Assembly (NCBI RefSeq): GCF_020991125.1
Contig: NZ_CP087715.1
Coordinates: 3,525,001 to 3,589,000 of the forward strand
Source: Microbulbifer celer
GTDB taxonomy: Bacteria > Pseudomonadota > Gammaproteobacteria > Pseudomonadales > Cellvibrionaceae
DNA length: 64,000 bases
Direction: 5' to 3'
Every line of letters starts with the position of its first letter. Position 1 is the first letter of the stretch. The notes under the pieces were generated by a model. The model ran no database searches. It was not told the DNA's origin and saw only the letters and a list, made by a program, of their open reading frames with translations. Of the stretch, positions 62,301 to 64,000 are shown piece by piece. The position numbers were made by a program, and so were the translations under genes.

Positions 62301-64000
62301 CATCGGAAGCGGCGGCCATATGGGGCGTGAACGCTTGCGCATCATCGTCCGCCCCCGCACCTGCATCCTCCACCCTATCAACCGGGAACGGCGATTCGGG
62401 CGTTTCTTCCACGGGTTTCTCTGCCGCCAGCAGATCGTCAAAACTGAGGTCATCGAGGTGACTGGTGTCAGCAACGCTTTCTTCTACCGCTTCTGAAGCA
62501 GGTTCCGCGAATCCCTCGACGGCTTCGGTATCCACCGTATCGGCTTCGCCGTCACCCGGGAATGTCAATTCGCTGCTGTCGATGCCGTAATCGGCAAAGT
62601 CGAAATCCTCTTCTTCGCCGCTATCGTCACCCTGGGCCAGATAGCGCAGCGCTTCGCCCACCACATCGCTGACCTGGGGCAGGTCCTGGGCCGCAGCCAC
62701 CGCGTCCACCAGATCCAGAAGCTCGTTGTGCCCCTGCTCAAGGGCGGCCCACAGTGCGGGCTCCTCCTCCAGGTGTCCATCGATGACCTGTCGGTAAACT
62801 GCCAGTAGCAGTTGCGACAATTCCTGCAGAGTGGGTAACTGTGCCTGCCCGGCTGCGTGCTGCAATACATCCAACTCTTCCGCCACCGGCAGCAGAATGG
62901 ATTTATCCCCCGGATGGGCACGCCAGGCATTCAGCATCTCATCGGCATCCAGCAGTACTTTCATGCCGTCAGCCATAATGACTGCCAGCAACTGAGGATC
63001 TACCGCTTTCGGTTCGTTGGCTTCGCGCTCGCGAATCAGGTGGCCGACCGCACGCTCCTGCAGCTCTGCCACCCGCGCCAGAAATTGTTCGCCGCGCTCA
63101 ATATGTAGCGCTTCGCTGTTGTAAATCTGTTGCAGCACGCCGTGCACATAGTCATTGGCATCGCTGATCAGCTCAAAGATGTCGGCGTCGATGGCCACCT
63201 GGTAGGTGCGTAGCTCTTTGACAAACCGCTCCAAAGGCGCCACCAGTTCCGCCACCGGCGTGACCTCTGCCATATGCGCAGAGCCCTTCAGCGTGTGCAG
63301 CGCTCGGTGCATGGGATCGGAGGGAATACCGTACAAGGGCGCGGCCTGCGCCATTTCCTGTAGGAATTCAGAAACCGTGGCCAGGTGGGTTTCCGCTTCC
63401 TGGGCGAAAATTTCCCACAGCTGTGTATTGTCGTCGTCGCTGTCGGCACTACTTTCATCAACACTTGCCGGGGCTTGTTCCGGCACGGCTGACGGCTTCG
63501 CCTGATCAGATTCCGCAAGCGCTGCCGGCACTTCCCCCTGGGAAAGCTGCTTTGCCCAGCCCTCCAGTTCGGCAGTGCGCGCGGCATCCGGATCGCCTTT
63601 TCCGGTACGGAAGCCATCGATCATCGGAGGCAGCTTTTCCAGTACCAGTTCGATCAGGCGAACATGTGCACGGGTGGGCGCGACGGTTTCGTCCAGCACC
63701 CGGTTGAGCATGTTCTCCACCGCCCAGGCAAGCTCACCTACATCCAGCGCTTCCACCATGCGGCCGGAGCCTTTGAGGGTGTGGAAACCGCGGCGGAACT
63801 CCACCAGGGCATCGTGATCATCAAAGTTTGCAGCCCATTGCGGGAAGTACAGATGGATGGCCTCCATCACCTCACCGGCTTCCTCGAGGAAGATCTCGAC
63901 AATTTCGTCGTCGATAATACTGGCATCGTCATCCGCGTCCGCGGGGATATCGGACACCGCTACTTCAGTTACCTCGGATTCAGGCTGACTTTCGGGTGCC
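59338..64000 (-). CDS. chpA: Hybrid histidine kinase ChpA/PilL, C-terminal part, gene continues past window edge
   Basis: At least 1,553 residues are in the window and the frame is open to the right edge, so the true start is outside; a GTG at 63957 is internal. Three histidine-phosphotransfer domains are visible (FHTLKGSGRMVEA, LHTLKGSAHMAEV, LHTFKGGARMAAL), with acidic linkers rich in Glu, Asp and Ser/Pro. Then follow a dimerisation helix (VASELLEELVNLAGETSISR), the ATPase (HMLRNAVDHGIEDPEQRRAA, SDDGAGIN, GRGVGMDVV), a CheW-like domain and a C-terminal receiver with phospho-acceptor Asp in ILLDIEMPRMDG. ChpA drives twitching motility and surface sensing through type IV pili, matching the nearby pil operon. 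Confidence 0.93.
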   Translation of the reverse strand, partial: APESQPESEVTEVAVSDIPADADDDASIIDDEIVEIFLEEAGEVMEAIHLYFPQWAANFDDHDALVEFRRGFHTLKGSGRMVEALDVGELAWAVENMLNRVLDETVAPTRAHVRLIELVLEKLPPMIDGFRTGKGDPDAARTAELEGWAKQLSQGEVPAALAESDQAKPSAVPEQAPASVDESSADSDDDNTQLWEIFAQEAETHLATVSEFLQEMAQAAPLYGIPSDPMHRALHTLKGSAHMAEVTPVAELVAPLERFVKELRTYQVAIDADIFELISDANDYVHGVLQQIYNSEALHIERGEQFLARVAELQERAVGHLIREREANEPKAVDPQLLAVIMADGMKVLLDADEMLNAWRAHPGDKSILLPVAEELDVLQHAAGQAQLPTLQELSQLLLAVYRQVIDGHLEEEPALWAALEQGHNELLDLVDAVAAAQDLPQVSDVVGEALRYLAQGDDSGEEEDFDFADYGIDSSELTFPGDGEADTVDTEAVEGFAEPASEAVEESVADTSHLDDLSFDDLLAAEKPVEETPESPFPVDRVEDAGAGADDDAQAFTPHMAAASDVPAVSDAPAVSEWLADEDLPPLTPESFGLSEEAEEADEVQDASFGDYAIDVEPAGTADEDGIWQESANTGDREAAPTVDSTELNLEHTVLEDDAGLGDMQWLEESLTETRTDTPAESTPLDAEVVEPVTPVAQPSQVSTADQQAALAEIDPDVVEVFLEEAGDLVDELEELIQGWEQAPDDTSHGEALKRVLHTFKGGARMAALMGLGEVAHRFETVIENMQGDSTPSAEFFADAHAIYDRLAAGVETTRAWLGGEQLQSFTALLDTSWADEQLAQNASPVDYGIESTESQAPTSQASTNTAPAEADEGTAASEVLPQDAPEAPAVSAPAISTSTTPLTPAPAASEAGSNVLPFVRKSRTPGERDSGQPRNQPQEMVRVASELLEELVNLAGETSISRGRLEEQVGEFGIALDEMDSTLSRLNEQLRRLDKETEAQILFRQEQLAEQEDDFDPLEMDRYSSIQQLSRSLLESTSDLLELRQTLGNKTRDTETLLLQQSRVNTELQEGLMRSRMVPFSRLVPRLRRIVRQVSAELGKQVDLVFSNVEGELDRSMLERMVAPLEHMLRNAVDHGIEDPEQRRAAGKEERGRIAVNLAREGSEVVITISDDGAGINLMRVREKAIESGLMRPDAELSNSEIMQFILQAGFSTADQVTQISGRGVGMDVVSAEIKQIGGNVTIASQIGEGTEFVVRLPFTVSVNRALMVKVGDDLFALPLNTIEGIVRLSPFELEHYYRTPEARFEYAGEPYQVNYFGNLLQSSAQPKLNVEDMQLPVLLVRTENTAMALQVDAIMGSREIVVKSLGAQFAGVQGVSGATVTGDGTVVVILDAHALLRKHSALLARPEVPVLEVEPEVSGREEPEPQKMVMVVDDSVTVRKVTTRFLEREGFRATTAKDGQDAIIQLQDFMPDVILLDIEMPRMDGFEVARHIRSSGRLRDIPIIMITSRTGKKHRDHALSLGVNHYLGKPYQEEVLLNAIRDYTEAEVAH

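Overview
The window is chromosomal DNA from a gammaproteobacterium. The gene orders tsaE-amiC-mutL-miaA-hfq-hflX-hflK-hflC-hisZ-purA, pilMNOPQ-aroK-aroB, gltBD-hemE and orn/rsgA-rhodanese-psd, with mrcA divergent from pilM, match the Pseudomonas/Cellvibrio side of the class. A multi-module chitin-type LPMO with a C-terminal chitin-binding module and a GC-rich composition point to a marine polysaccharide degrader, most likely Cellvibrionales (Microbulbifer-like). That genus-level guess is inference from gene content, not a database result. Layout: (1) 1-5104, minus strand, one end of a type VI secretion (T6SS) operon: a REP-transposase-like gene whose HUH motif is lost, a TssB/TssC-type fusion sheath-like protein, the FHA protein TagH, the lipoprotein TssJ and the first 33 codons of TssK. 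(2) 5365-9577, plus strand, divergent from it: a PP2C phosphatase and an Rhs protein with a degenerate, toxin-less C-terminus. (3) 9841-14161: secreted AA10 LPMO, Bcr-type drug exporter, a 262-bp MITE with 30-bp terminal inverted repeats, and an aspartoacylase-family enzyme. (4) 14383-18623: lytic transglycosylase, TrhA/hemolysin III, RecQ. (5) 18686-32749, minus strand: the long housekeeping run purA, hisZ, hflCKX, hfq, miaA, mutL, amiC, tsaE, nnrD/E. (6) 32888-39577: queG, orn, rsgA, rhodanese, psd, MFS transporter. (7) 39596-50795: degenerate HD-GYP protein, hemE, gltD, gltB, aroB, aroK. (8) 50792-64000: type IV pilus pilQPONM, divergent mrcA, and chpC/chpA of the Chp chemosensory system, chpA running off the right edge. 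The genes work together mainly as three envelope machines (T6SS, type IV pilus with its Chp signalling array, peptidoglycan synthesis and remodelling by MrcA, AmiC and MltB), set among tRNA/ribosome maintenance and central nitrogen metabolism. The most unusual non-coding signal is a family of nine intergenic elements (85-143 bp). Each has a conserved core close to GGATGnnTTCACnGCG, lying between an inner hairpin and an outer pair of arms. The arm sequences differ from copy to copy but stay complementary within a copy. Three pairs always occur in the same back-to-back orientation, like BIMEs. The most unusual protein-coding signal is the HUH-less RAYT-like gene, translationally coupled (ATGA) to the TssB/TssC fusion at the head of the T6SS operon. 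No rRNA, tRNA or CRISPR array was recognised.
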